64,000 nucleotides of DNA. Origin: JARFQW01 sp963842955. Its GTDB lineage: Bacteria > Pseudomonadota > Gammaproteobacteria > Steroidobacterales > XN24. Made by a program: the position numbers and the translations under genes. The DNA is taken from NCBI GenBank assembly GCA_963842955.1, contig CAWJIJ010000009.1:186001-250000 (forward strand), given 5' to 3'. Positions 1 through 8,383 of the stretch are shown in pieces (positions within the stretch are counted from its first letter, which is position 1; each line of letters starts with the position of its first letter). The notes below the pieces were generated by a model. It ran no database searches. It was not told where the DNA came from and saw only the letters and a list, made by a program, of their open reading frames with translations.

Positions 1-1057
1 TGGGCTGTGCGAGATCGCGGATCCGGCTGGCGAGCCGGACGAGGATTTCCTCGGTCCCCGCCAGGCCGATGGTCTTTTCCATGTTCGAAAACCCGTCTGG
101 CCGGATGACGGCAAGCGACCGGATTCCGGCGGCCATCGGTTCGGTCAAGCGCTGCTGGAGAAGGTCGAGGAGATGATGACGGGTATACACGCCGGTAGCG
201 GGGTCGCGCAGGCGCGCTGCCTGGAGTTCCTCCAGAACAGCCGTATCGTCCTTCGGGGACGGCGCGATACTGATCCGTATCGCCGGCTCCCCGTCGAAAC
301 TGCCGGGTTCAAGGTTCAGCTCGACCCCAAGGGCCTCACCATCGGGACTGAGGCCATCCACCCGCAGCCGATCCCCCGACCACTGGTTCCGGGACACGGC
401 TACGAGAGCGCCTTTGAGAGCCGCATGGTGATCGGTTGCGAAAACGTCCATGAAGGGCAGCCCGACCAGTTCAGCGGCGTCCGGATACCCGAACAGGTCG
501 AGCCAGGCCTTGTTGGCATCCACGAGTATGCCCTCGGACACATGGGCAATGGCGTCGGTCACCCCGGCCATGAAGGACTGGAGCTGTTCCTTGTAGTCGC
601 TGGCCGAAGAGGCTGCGTCACGCAAGGAGCGGCTCAGGCGCCCGGCGCGCAACTCCCGCAGGAGCACCCGGGTCAGGCGGTCGCGATGGGCCAGCGATAC
701 GCTGTCATTCGCGCCAACGTCCAGGTCGGCCGCGATCTGGGCCTCGTCCAGGCTTTCCCGGCACGCGATAAGAAGCACAGGAGACAGGTGCTCTCCGAGA
801 ACTCGCGCCGCGACATGGAGGAGCTTCTCGGCCTCATCGGCGAAGACCACGACCATGTCCCACGCTGCCTTCTCCAGCTCGGCGGCCAGATCGCCGGTGT
901 CATCAAGCCGGGATACACGAACCGGAACGCCTTCGTTGCGCAGCGAACTATTGATCAACTCCGCGCGCTCTTCGCTGCGGGTCACGACAATCAGGGGGAC
1001 GGCCGATGGACTGGTCAAGCTGCCTTGCTCGGGCCGGTTCGGCCCGCAAGCCTCCAT
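1..1057 (-). CDS. fimX: FimX-like REC-PAS-GGDEF regulator (3' end outside window)
   Basis: The first 352 codons are present; the gene runs off the left edge. Residues about 20-135 resemble a receiver domain, but the segment WDMVVVFADEAE has Phe where the phosphorylated Asp should be, so it is probably not phosphorylated. A PAS domain follows (about 165-280, with ANKAWLDLFGY), and then the opening of a GGDEF domain (RDPATGVYTRHHLLDLL). The window ends before the GGDEF motif or any EAL domain. This order and the residue pattern resemble Pseudomonas FimX, a c-di-GMP-binding regulator of polar type IV pili. The ATG at 1057 lies 22 bp after epmB on the same strand, so the two may be cotranscribed. 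The fimV gene further along fits a pilus role. The FimX name is inferred from similarity. Confidence 0.7.
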   Translation of the reverse strand, partial: MEACGPNRPEQGSLTSPSAVPLIVVTRSEERAELINSSLRNEGVPVRVSRLDDTGDLAAELEKAAWDMVVVFADEAEKLLHVAARVLGEHLSPVLLIACRESLDEAQIAADLDVGANDSVSLAHRDRLTRVLLRELRAGRLSRSLRDAASSASDYKEQLQSFMAGVTDAIAHVSEGILVDANKAWLDLFGYPDAAELVGLPFMDVFATDHHAALKGALVAVSRNQWSGDRLRVDGLSPDGEALGVELNLEPGSFDGEPAIRISIAPSPKDDTAVLEELQAARLRDPATGVYTRHHLLDLLQQRLTEPMAAGIRSLAVIRPDGFSNMEKTIGLAGTEEILVRLASRIRDLAQP

Positions 1058-1079
1058 GCAATGAAACTGGCGGAGGATT

Positions 1080-2123
1080 CTACCATCGCGCAGCCGCCGT
1101 GACCGGCATCTTGTACGGTGCGCCGGGGACCTCCCGCACGAGTCGCGGTACCAGGAAGCCTGGCAGGCGGCGCATCAGGGCAGTGTGCAGACTGACAGCG
1201 CGCTCCGCGGGCACGTCGAAATGGGCGGCCCCTTCGACCGGATCCAGCAGGTGGAGGTAGTAGGGCATCACATGGCAATCGAACAAGGCTTCCGATAATT
1301 CCACCAGACTGTCCTCGCTGTCGTTCACGCCTGCCAGAAGAACGGATTGATTCAGGACCATGGCCCCCGCTCCCCGTAAGGCCGCGATGGCCCCCCGGGC
1401 AGGGGAATCCAGCTCTGCGGGGTGGTTGACATGAAGAACGACGACCACGCTCAGCCTCGAGCCGCCGAGCCAGTCGAGAAGAAGGTCATCGACCCTTGAT
1501 GGCAGAACCACCGGCAATCGGGTGTGAATCCTGAGCCGGCGCACACTGTCGATGGCCTCAAGGCCCTGGACCAGCTCCGCCAGCCTGGCGTCGGACAGGC
1601 TCAGCGGGTCGCCACCCGAAAGGATGACTTCGGGGATGCCGGGACGCCTCGCCAACTCCTCGAGGGCGCCGCGAAAGCGGGCTCTCGCGGCCGTTTCATC
1701 GGCGTAGGGGAAAGCCCGGCGAAAACAGTAGCGACAATGCACGGCACAGGCGCCGGTGGCGATGAGTAGTGCCCGGCCCGCGTACTTCTGCAAGATCCCG
1801 TGTCCGATCCTGGCATCCAGGTCGCCGACCGGGTCGGGCCCGTAGCCAGGGGGGGAGACCGTCTCCAGACCCAGCGGCAGCACCTGGCGAAGGAGGGGGT
1901 CATCGGGGTCTCCGCGCCGGATACGTGCGATCCACGCTTCGGGCACCCGTAGCGGGAACAGCTCGGCAGCCTGGCGCATGCCGGGAAGCAGGGATTCCGG
2001 CAAGCCGAGCCGGCGGCAGAGTTCAGCCGGATCGCTGACCGCCGAGGCCAGCTCCCTTTGCCACACTGGCGGCTTACCCTGCCGGGCCGCCGGCGGTACA
2101 ATATCCAGCTTCGCGTCAGCCAC
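1080..2123 (-). CDS. epmB: EF-P (R)-beta-lysylation protein EpmB, lysine 2,3-aminomutase
   Basis: This radical-SAM enzyme converts (S)-alpha-lysine to (R)-beta-lysine, the substrate that EpmA attaches to EF-P. The 347-residue protein carries the radical-SAM cysteine motif CAVHCRYCFRR and the stretches VILSGGDPL, LRIHTRLPVV and YYLHLLDPVEGAAHF, typical of the KamA/EpmB family. The open frame extends further upstream, but homology begins just after the GTG at 2123, which is the chosen start. It is divergent from efp with only 24 bp between the start codons, the same arrangement as in E. coli. Length matches E. coli EpmB. Confidence 0.93.
   Translation of the reverse strand: MADAKLDIVPPAARQGKPPVWQRELASAVSDPAELCRRLGLPESLLPGMRQAAELFPLRVPEAWIARIRRGDPDDPLLRQVLPLGLETVSPPGYGPDPVGDLDARIGHGILQKYAGRALLIATGACAVHCRYCFRRAFPYADETAARARFRGALEELARRPGIPEVILSGGDPLSLSDARLAELVQGLEAIDSVRRLRIHTRLPVVLPSRVDDLLLDWLGGSRLSVVVVLHVNHPAELDSPARGAIAALRGAGAMVLNQSVLLAGVNDSEDSLVELSEALFDCHVMPYYLHLLDPVEGAAHFDVPAERAVSLHTALMRRLPGFLVPRLVREVPGAPYKMPVTAAARW
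2074..2102 (+). promoter_or_regulatory. Putative sigma-70 promoter of efp
   Basis: TTACCC at 2074-2079 and TACAAT at 2097-2102 are separated by 17 bp. They sit about 45 bp before the efp ATG, inside the 5' coding end of divergent epmB. The -10 box matches 5 of 6 consensus bases; the -35 box is weak. Confidence 0.45.
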
Positions 2124-2147
2124 TGGGAAACGCCACCCGGAGTCAAG

Positions 2148-2717
2148 ATGGCCTCGTATAGTACCAATGAGTTTCGGTCCGGCCTCAAGATCCTGCTTGA
2201 CGGTGATCCGTGTGCCATTGTCGAGAACGAATTTGTCAAGCCAGGCAAGGGCCAGGCGTTCAACCGGGTTCGTATCCGCAATCTCAAGACCGGCCGGGTG
2301 CTCGACAAGACCTTCAAGTCGGGTGACTCGGTGGAGGCGGCGGACGTTCTCGACCAGGAGATGCAGTATCTCTACGCTGATGGCGAGTTTTGGCACTTCA
2401 TGCTCCCCGACACCTTCGAGCAGCATGCCGCGGACGCCAATGCGGTCGGTGACGCCAGTCAATGGCTGAAGGAGCAGGACATGTGCACGGTCACGCTCTG
2501 GAACAATTCCCCGCTGGCCGTCACGCCGCCGAATTTCGTGGAACTGCAGATTGTCGAGACCGATCCGGGCCTGAAGGGCGACACGGCCCAGGGTGGCGTG
2601 AAACCCGCCAAGCTCTCCACTGGCGCGGTGGTTCGCGTGCCACTCTTCATAGAGCAGGGCGAAGTGGTGCGCGTGGATACCCGGAGCGGTGACTACGTTT
2701 CCCGCGTCAAGGACTGA
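2148..2717 (+). CDS. efp: Elongation factor P
   Basis: EF-P enters the ribosomal E site and rescues ribosomes stalled on polyproline. The 189-residue protein has the usual three beta-barrel domains. The tip loop FVKPGKGQAF places Lys34 at the position that EpmA/EpmB modify. The C-terminal signature DTRSGDYVSRVKD is present. The ATG at 2148 is preceded by a weak GGAG-like site (2139-2142). Its neighbours encode both enzymes of beta-lysylation, so the protein is very probably beta-lysylated at Lys34. Confidence 0.97.
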   Translation: MASYSTNEFRSGLKILLDGDPCAIVENEFVKPGKGQAFNRVRIRNLKTGRVLDKTFKSGDSVEAADVLDQEMQYLYADGEFWHFMLPDTFEQHAADANAVGDASQWLKEQDMCTVTLWNNSPLAVTPPNFVELQIVETDPGLKGDTAQGGVKPAKLSTGAVVRVPLFIEQGEVVRVDTRSGDYVSRVKD

Positions 2718-3669
2718 ATCGTCGCTCTGGCGGCCAAGCGCCAGTCTCGAGCTGCTCAAGCTGCGCGCCCGGCTGCTGGCTCGTATTCGCCAGTGGTTTG
2801 CCGAAAGGGATGTACTCGAAGTCGAAACACCGGCGCTGTCGCGTTTTGCGGCTACCGACGTGAACATCGAGAGCCAGGAGGTGGCGGGGGAGGGCTGGCT
2901 GCACACGTCGCCGGAGTTCCCGATGAAACGCCTCCTGGCAGCGGGTTCAGGCGATATCTTTCAGTTCGCGCGGGTGTTCCGCAAGGGTGAATCAGGCCGG
3001 CGCCACAACCCCGAGTTCACGCTGCTGGAATGGTATCGCGCGGGAATGGGATACCGGGCCCTGATGGACGAGGTCGTGGACCTGTGTGTCACCGCCGGGA
3101 CCGGGCTTGCCGACTGGCGGCCGGCCAGGAAGCTGACCTACGCCGAGGCCATGGCCAGCGTTGGGGTGGATTCCGGGCGGGACGGCCCCGAGGAGCTTGC
3201 GGCGCGGCTGGATGCCGCCGGCGTGGACTGGCCCGGGTCCGCGGTTGACGATCGGGAGGTGCTGATGGACCTGGTGCTGTCTGCACTGGTCGAACCCTCG
3301 TTTGACCCTGCTCAGCCAACGCTGGTGTACGACTTCCCTCCGGCCCAGGCCGCCCTCGCTGCCATTCGTCCGGGACGCATCCCCGTGGCGGAGCGCTTCG
3401 AGCTTTTTCTCGGCGGGATGGAGCTGGCGAACGGATTCGGCGAACTGACCGACGCGTCGGAGCAGCGCCGGCGCTTCGAGCATGACCGGACCCGTCGCGC
3501 AGCCAGGGGCCAGCCGGACGCACCGGTGGACGAGTTTCTCCTGGCCGCGCTCGAGCATGGCCTGCCAGCCTGCAGCGGCGTGGCTCTGGGTTTCGATCGG
3601 CTGGTCATGGTGATTGCCGGGGCGCCGGACCTGGCAAGCGTGCTGGCCTTTCCGTCCGGGCGCGCATAA
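2689..3669 (+). CDS. epmA: EF-P lysine--lysine ligase EpmA
   Basis: EpmA is a truncated class II lysyl-tRNA synthetase paralogue without the anticodon-binding domain; it attaches (R)-beta-lysine to Lys34 of EF-P. The 326 residues match the E. coli length (325). Class II motif 2 (RHNPEFTLLEWYRAGM), the active-site segment GGMELANGFGEL and motif 3 (GVALGFDRLVM) are visible. The GTG start overlaps the efp 3' end by 29 bp. A GGAG lies only 2 bp before it, which is unusually close, but no better in-frame start exists. The overlap suggests translational coupling to efp. Confidence 0.93.
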   Translation: MTTFPASRTESSLWRPSASLELLKLRARLLARIRQWFAERDVLEVETPALSRFAATDVNIESQEVAGEGWLHTSPEFPMKRLLAAGSGDIFQFARVFRKGESGRRHNPEFTLLEWYRAGMGYRALMDEVVDLCVTAGTGLADWRPARKLTYAEAMASVGVDSGRDGPEELAARLDAAGVDWPGSAVDDREVLMDLVLSALVEPSFDPAQPTLVYDFPPAQAALAAIRPGRIPVAERFELFLGGMELANGFGELTDASEQRRRFEHDRTRRAARGQPDAPVDEFLLAALEHGLPACSGVALGFDRLVMVIAGAPDLASVLAFPSGRA

Positions 3670-3700
3670 CCCCGGACGCGCTAAACAGAGGGTTGCCGGC

Positions 3701-4198
3701 ATGTTCAATACACATCGAATCGATTACTCGGACAAGCGCGCATTCTGGGCGGAGCTGAGCGGGCAGTTGCGGGCCTTGCTTGCCGGCGAGTCCGATCCGG
3801 TTGCCAACGCGGCAAACCTCTCCGCGCTCCTGTTCAGCCAGTTGCCGGACACCAACTGGGTCGGCTTCTATTTCGCCCATGACGACGGCCTGGTCGTGGG
3901 TCCGTTTCAGGGCTTGCCGGCTTGTGTCCGGATTCCTCTGGGCAAGGGGGTGTGCGGAACGGCAGCGTCCACCCGGGAAACCCAGGTGGTGGCCGATGTA
4001 GACGCGTTTTCCGGCCATATTCCCTGCGACTCGGCGTCCAGGTCCGAAGTCGTCGTTCCGCTGGTGGACGGGAGCGACAATCTGCTCGGCGTTCTGGATG
4101 TGGACAGCCCGAAGCTGGATCGCTTCGATGACGTGGATCGGGAGGGCCTTGAGGCGGTGGCCGCGATTTACCTTTCGGCCCTGGCCGGCGACGCCTGA
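3701..4198 (+). CDS. msrC: GAF-type free methionine-(R)-sulfoxide reductase
   Basis: This small cytosolic GAF-domain enzyme reduces free methionine-(R)-sulfoxide with electrons from thioredoxin. The 165-residue protein fits the family length. The three active-site cysteines lie in CVRIPLGKGVCG and IPCDSASRSE, and the conserved stretches NWVGFY and LLGVLDVDSP are present. The ATG at 3701 follows GAGGG at 3688-3692. Its 3' end overlaps the convergent psd gene by 31 bp. Confidence 0.9.
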   Translation: MFNTHRIDYSDKRAFWAELSGQLRALLAGESDPVANAANLSALLFSQLPDTNWVGFYFAHDDGLVVGPFQGLPACVRIPLGKGVCGTAASTRETQVVADVDAFSGHIPCDSASRSEVVVPLVDGSDNLLGVLDVDSPKLDRFDDVDREGLEAVAAIYLSALAGDA

Positions 4199-5073
4199 GT
4201 GGACGAGCCTCCATCGGCCCGCGGCGGCGCCGGTGTGGCGAGTGTCTGCCCTAACCGGACCGGGTGCCCGGGCGCCAGATCGTTCGCAAGCGACCAGGTA
4301 TCCGGCGCAACCACGATGACCGTGGAACCCATGTTGAAGCGGCCCATCTCTTCACCGCGGTCCAGCCGGATCACGGATTCGCCGGTGGCCGGATAGTTCG
4401 TCACCTGGGTTTCGCTCCAGCGCTGCGGGGCGACCTGGCCTGCCCAGACGGTCTCGATATTGCCCACGTTCAGCGCCCCGACCAGCACCATGGCAAGGGG
4501 ACCTCGATCGGTCTCGAAGATGCATGCGGCCCGTTCATTGCGGGTGAACAGCCCCGGCACCGCCCGGGCGGTCGCGTCATTGACGGAAAACAGTCGTCCG
4601 GGTTCATAACGCATGCTTGCGAGTCGTCCGGCAACGGGCATGTGAATGCGGTGATAGTTGGACGGAGCGAGGTAGAGGGTGGCGAACACGGCACCCGATT
4701 TCAGGCCTTCGACGCCACCGCCGAGCAGCCCGTCCAGGTCGTAGTGGTGTCCCTTGGCCTGAAGCAGTGTGCCCGCGTGTACGGGTCCCACCTGGCTGAC
4801 AACGCCGTCCACCGGGCACGCCATTGCCGAGGGATCGGTGGGCATAGGGCGCACACCGTCTCTCAGGCGCCGGGTGAAGAACTCATTGAAGGTGGCGAAC
4901 GCTTCGGGGTCGTCGACCTCGGCCTCGCCCAGGTCGATTTTGTACTGACGACTGAACCAGGCGATGAAGGCGCGTTTGAATGGTGTCCATCGAACGCGGG
5001 TCAGTTTTCCGACCAGTCGCGAGATGAGGTGCTGTGGGAGGACATACTGCAGGCCGACAAACAATCGCTCCAT
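4168..5073 (-). CDS. psd: Phosphatidylserine decarboxylase proenzyme
   Basis: Psd makes phosphatidylethanolamine at the inner membrane. It cleaves itself between Gly and Ser to form a pyruvoyl prosthetic group. The 301-residue proenzyme has FNEFFTRRL, CPVDGVVSQVG and the membrane-associated YHRIHMPV stretch. The self-cleavage site reads FNMGSTVIV: the usual LGST is MGST, with the Gly-Ser scissile pair intact. The start codon overlaps the PCu(A)C stop by one base (TGATG), implying translational coupling. The C-terminal tail after about residue 275 is proline- and serine-rich and poorly conserved. Confidence 0.95.
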   Translation of the reverse strand: MERLFVGLQYVLPQHLISRLVGKLTRVRWTPFKRAFIAWFSRQYKIDLGEAEVDDPEAFATFNEFFTRRLRDGVRPMPTDPSAMACPVDGVVSQVGPVHAGTLLQAKGHHYDLDGLLGGGVEGLKSGAVFATLYLAPSNYHRIHMPVAGRLASMRYEPGRLFSVNDATARAVPGLFTRNERAACIFETDRGPLAMVLVGALNVGNIETVWAGQVAPQRWSETQVTNYPATGESVIRLDRGEEMGRFNMGSTVIVVAPDTWSLANDLAPGHPVRLGQTLATPAPPRADGGSSTQASPARAER

Positions 5074-5618
5074 CAGTCCTGTCCCGATCCCGGGTGATGA
5101 TGCTCATGACCGGGCGCCGCTGCGCCGGCGCGCACCGCGAAGTCGATTTCGAGGCTTCTTCCGTCACCCATACGCAAGGTCACCGGCACTGTTTCGCCTT
5201 CGCCTGGCACGGCTGACGGCTGCATGAACATGAGGTGTGCACCGCCAGGCTCAAGCACGAGTTGTCCGCCCGCCGGTATGACCAGTTCGGGTCGATGTTC
5301 CATGCTGGCGACGCCGTCCGTCACCACGGTTTCATGAATCTCGACCATGCCCGCGAGGGGGCTCGCTGCGCCAACCAGTGTTGCTGCCTGCGTCCCGGGG
5401 TTGTCCACGACCATATATCCCGCCAGTACCCGGGCCGTCGGCGGGGCCGCCCGAATCCACGGGTCTGCCACGGTCAGGCCCGCTTCCGTCGGCGTTGTGC
5501 CGACGGGTTCTTTCCCGCAGCCAGCAAGTCCCGCCGCCAGCCCGGCGACGACTAGCCAGGCCATGGCGCCAGGCCGCAGGCGCAGGCTGCACGCATGATC
5601 GCCCGTGTGCCCGCTCAT
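5073..5618 (-). CDS. PCu(A)C-type copper chaperone lipoprotein
   Basis: Periplasmic PCu(A)C proteins deliver Cu(I) to the CuA site of cytochrome c oxidase, often together with Sco. The 181-residue precursor has a hydrophobic segment ending in the lipobox GLAGC (about residues 30-34), so it is probably membrane-anchored. The PCu(A)C ligand pattern is seen in MVEIHET, VASMEHR and HLMFM. The tail GHEHHHPG is an additional His-rich copper-binding candidate. The ATG overlaps the sco stop codon (ATGA), and the stop overlaps psd, so sco, this gene and psd form one transcription unit. The N-terminus before the hydrophobic stretch is long (about 18 residues). Confidence 0.9.
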   Translation of the reverse strand: MSGHTGDHACSLRLRPGAMAWLVVAGLAAGLAGCGKEPVGTTPTEAGLTVADPWIRAAPPTARVLAGYMVVDNPGTQAATLVGAASPLAGMVEIHETVVTDGVASMEHRPELVIPAGGQLVLEPGGAHLMFMQPSAVPGEGETVPVTLRMGDGRSLEIDFAVRAGAAAPGHEHHHPGSGQD

Positions 5619-6232
5619 GCTCCGGCTTCCCGGGCTGCGATCACACGGCGGTAGTCCCTCGCCAGGCCCTCCGGCGTGTGCGGCGTCGTGAACACCGCAG
5701 AGAGGTGTCCCCTGGGGTCGATAAGAAACAGGCTGGCGGTATGTTCCACGGTGTAACCGTCCTCGGTGGGTACGTAACTGAATGCTGCGCCAACGGTACT
5801 GGCCAGCCGCTGAAGATCCCCCATGTCCCCCGTCGCGCCCACAAAGTCCGGGTTGAAAAAGGGCACGTAGCGGCCAAGCTGCTCAGGGTCGTCGCGCATG
5901 GGATCCACCGAGATCAGAAGAACCCGCGGCCGTTCTTCGTCCGGAAGGTCCTCGAGGAGGCTCTCGGTCCGGGCCAGGGTATGCAGCGTGGTCGGACAGA
6001 CGTCGGGGCAATGGGTAAATCCGAAGAAGAGCAGGCTCCAGTGACCCTGCAGATCGTCCGGGGCGAGCGACTCGCCGCGATGATCTGTCAGCGCAAATTC
6101 CGGCAGCGCCCGCGGTGTCTGAAGCAGGCGTGCCTGCTCTGGCGCCTCAATGCGGCGCATATGAGATGCAAACAGGGCCCCGGCGGTCAGGGCAGCCAGC
6201 GCAACCACCATGATGAGAAACTGCCGTTTCAT
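5615..6232 (-). CDS. SCO1/SenC copper-binding protein
   Basis: Sco proteins are thioredoxin-like and help assemble the CuA centre of respiratory oxidases. The 205-residue protein has an N-terminal membrane anchor (about residues 4-22), the Cu-binding THCPDVCPTT motif and the distal histidine in VEHTASLFLI. The ATG at 6232 puts the hydrophobic segment directly at the N-terminus, so it is preferred over upstream starts in the same frame. It overlaps the PCu(A)C gene by 4 bp (ATGA). Confidence 0.93.
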   Translation of the reverse strand: MKRQFLIMVVALAALTAGALFASHMRRIEAPEQARLLQTPRALPEFALTDHRGESLAPDDLQGHWSLLFFGFTHCPDVCPTTLHTLARTESLLEDLPDEERPRVLLISVDPMRDDPEQLGRYVPFFNPDFVGATGDMGDLQRLASTVGAAFSYVPTEDGYTVEHTASLFLIDPRGHLSAVFTTPHTPEGLARDYRRVIAAREAGA

Positions 6233-6378
6233 GTCACCCGTTTTCCGGTTGATGGGAGGAGGTTCGGACCCCGGATTATCCCACAGTGAGCCGGTGCGTC
6301 CTGCATGGCGAGCAGAGTTTGCACATAGGCAAGTAGCCGGGCGGTTGCGTATCATGACGCGTTCTGGAGGAACCGCCC

Positions 6379-7272
6379 TTGGACTCATCCGCCATCCGGG
6401 AACTGCATACCGTTATCGACTTCGTGCGCTACGGGGCCAGTCGTTTCGTTGCCCATGATCTGGTTTTCGGCCACGGCTACGACAACGCCGTCGACGAGGC
6501 GCTCGCACTGGTCCGTCACGTGTTGCATCTGACCCCCGATGCGCCCCCGGAGTTCTACGGAGCCCGCCTGACCTCGATGGAGAAAGAGGCTGTGGCAGCC
6601 TTGTTCCGGCGTCGGATCGAGGAGCGGATGCCAACGGCCTATCTCACCGGGACGGCCTGGTTCGCGGGCCTGGAGTTCGTGGTGGACCCCAGGGTGCTGG
6701 TGCCGCGTTCGCCGATCGCGGAGCTGGTCGAGGCCGGATTCGAGCCGTGGACGGATCCAGACCGGGTTTCCGCCGTTCTTGATCTGTGCGCCGGCTCCGG
6801 TTGTATCGGCATCGCCTGCGCGATGGCGTTTCCCCACGCGACCGTCGACCTCGCCGATCTATCGCCGGACGCCCTGGACGTGGCCCGGCAGAATGTTGCC
6901 CGATTCGGGCTCGAGGACCGGGTGTCTGCCATCCCTTCGGACCTTTTCGACAGCCTGGCCGGCCATCGCTATGACCTTATCGTCAGCAATCCGCCCTACG
7001 TGGATGCGCCTGAAATGGACGCGCTCGCGCCAGAATACGGGCATGAGCCCCGGATGGGCCTTGCTGCCGGAGACGACGGGCTGGACATCGTGCGCCGGAT
7101 CATCGCCGACGCGCGGGACCATCTCACGGAGCATGGTGTCCTGGTCGTGGAAGTCGGTGCCAGCCGGCCTGCGATGGAGGCGGCTTTCGACGACTTGCCC
7201 CTGACCTGGGTCGAGTTCGAGCGCGGCGGCGGCGGCGTTTTCCTTATCCACGCAGCGGACCTGGAGACCTGA
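6379..7272 (+). CDS. prmB: Ribosomal protein uL3 N5-glutamine methyltransferase PrmB
   Basis: PrmB methylates a glutamine side chain of ribosomal protein L3. The 297-residue protein has the HemK-family N-terminal helical region, the SAM-binding loop LDLCAGSGCIGIA and the catalytic SNPPYVD motif. Translation appears to begin at a TTG at 6379, with GGAGG at 6366-6370 spaced 8 bp upstream and no better ATG nearby. Its stop is 1 bp before aroC, and in many gammaproteobacteria prmB and aroC are neighbours. Confidence 0.93.
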   Translation: MDSSAIRELHTVIDFVRYGASRFVAHDLVFGHGYDNAVDEALALVRHVLHLTPDAPPEFYGARLTSMEKEAVAALFRRRIEERMPTAYLTGTAWFAGLEFVVDPRVLVPRSPIAELVEAGFEPWTDPDRVSAVLDLCAGSGCIGIACAMAFPHATVDLADLSPDALDVARQNVARFGLEDRVSAIPSDLFDSLAGHRYDLIVSNPPYVDAPEMDALAPEYGHEPRMGLAAGDDGLDIVRRIIADARDHLTEHGVLVVEVGASRPAMEAAFDDLPLTWVEFERGGGGVFLIHAADLET

Positions 7273-7273
7273 A

Positions 7274-8383
7274 TTGTCCGGAAATACCTTTGGCAAGTTG
7301 TTCTGTCTGACCTCCTTCGGCGAAAGCCATGGCCCGGCGATCGGAGGGGTCGTTGACGGCTGTCCGCCCGGACTGGAGTTATCCGAGGATGAACTCCAGG
7401 CTGACGTGGAACGCCGGCGCTCCGGAAAGTCACGGCACACGAGTCAGCGGCGCGAGCCGGATCGGGTCCGTATCCTGTCCGGCGTGTTCGAAGGCCGGAC
7501 GACCGGGGCCTCCATCGGGCTTCTGATTGAGAACGAGGACCAGCGCTCGAAGGATTATTCCAAGATCAAGGACCTGTTCCGCCCCGGCCACGCGGACTAC
7601 ACCTACCAGCAGAAATACGCCATCCGGGATTATCGGGGCGGGGGCCGCTCGTCCGCCCGGGAGACCGCCATACGCGTCGCGGCGGGCGCGATTGCGCGGA
7701 AGTATCTTGCCGAGCGAGCCGGAATCCGCATCCACGGCTACCTGGCCCAGCTCGGGCCTCTGCGGCTGGATCCCGTCGCCCCCGAAACCGTGGACGACAA
7801 TCCGTTTTTCTGCCCGGATCCCTCGCGGGTGCCGGAACTTGAGGCTTACATGGACGCGCTTCGGAAGGAGGGCAACTCGATCGGGGCCCGCGTGACCGTT
7901 GTGGCGACCGGCGTGCCGCCGGGGCTGGGCGAGCCGGTCTTCGACAAGCTGGATGCGGACATCGCCCACGCCATGATGGGAATCAATGCGGTCAGGGGCG
8001 TGGAAATCGGGGCCGGGTTCGCTTCCGTGGAGCAGAAGGGGACCGAGCACCGGGACGAGATGACACCGGCGGGCTTTCTTGGCAATGAATCGGGGGGGAC
8101 CCTCGGCGGGATTTCCTCCGGCCAGGAACTTGTCGTCAGCATGGCGCTGAAGCCCACGTCGAGCCTGCGCCTGCCGGGCCGAACCGTGAATACCTCCGGC
8201 GAGGTGGCCGAAGTCATTACGACGGGACGCCACGACCCGTGCGTAGGGATCCGGGCCACACCCATTGCGGAGGCCATGCTGGCGCTCGTGCTGATGGATC
8301 ATCTGCTCCGCCACCGGGCCCAGAACTCGGAGGTGATTTCGACGACGCCAGTGATTCCTGCGCGGGCACCCGAGGAGACATGA
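7274..8383 (+). CDS. aroC: Chorismate synthase
   Basis: AroC catalyses the last step of the shikimate pathway, converting 5-enolpyruvylshikimate-3-phosphate to chorismate with reduced FMN. The 369-residue protein shows GESHGPAIGGVVDG near the N-terminus, the signatures RPGHADYTY and GGGRSSARET, and the C-terminal GRHDPC stretch. The start is TTG at 7274, with GGAGA at 7263-7267. It follows prmB with a 1-bp gap, and its stop overlaps the ATG of the downstream MFS gene. Confidence 0.97.
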   Translation: MSGNTFGKLFCLTSFGESHGPAIGGVVDGCPPGLELSEDELQADVERRRSGKSRHTSQRREPDRVRILSGVFEGRTTGASIGLLIENEDQRSKDYSKIKDLFRPGHADYTYQQKYAIRDYRGGGRSSARETAIRVAAGAIARKYLAERAGIRIHGYLAQLGPLRLDPVAPETVDDNPFFCPDPSRVPELEAYMDALRKEGNSIGARVTVVATGVPPGLGEPVFDKLDADIAHAMMGINAVRGVEIGAGFASVEQKGTEHRDEMTPAGFLGNESGGTLGGISSGQELVVSMALKPTSSLRLPGRTVNTSGEVAEVITTGRHDPCVGIRATPIAEAMLALVLMDHLLRHRAQNSEVISTTPVIPARAPEET

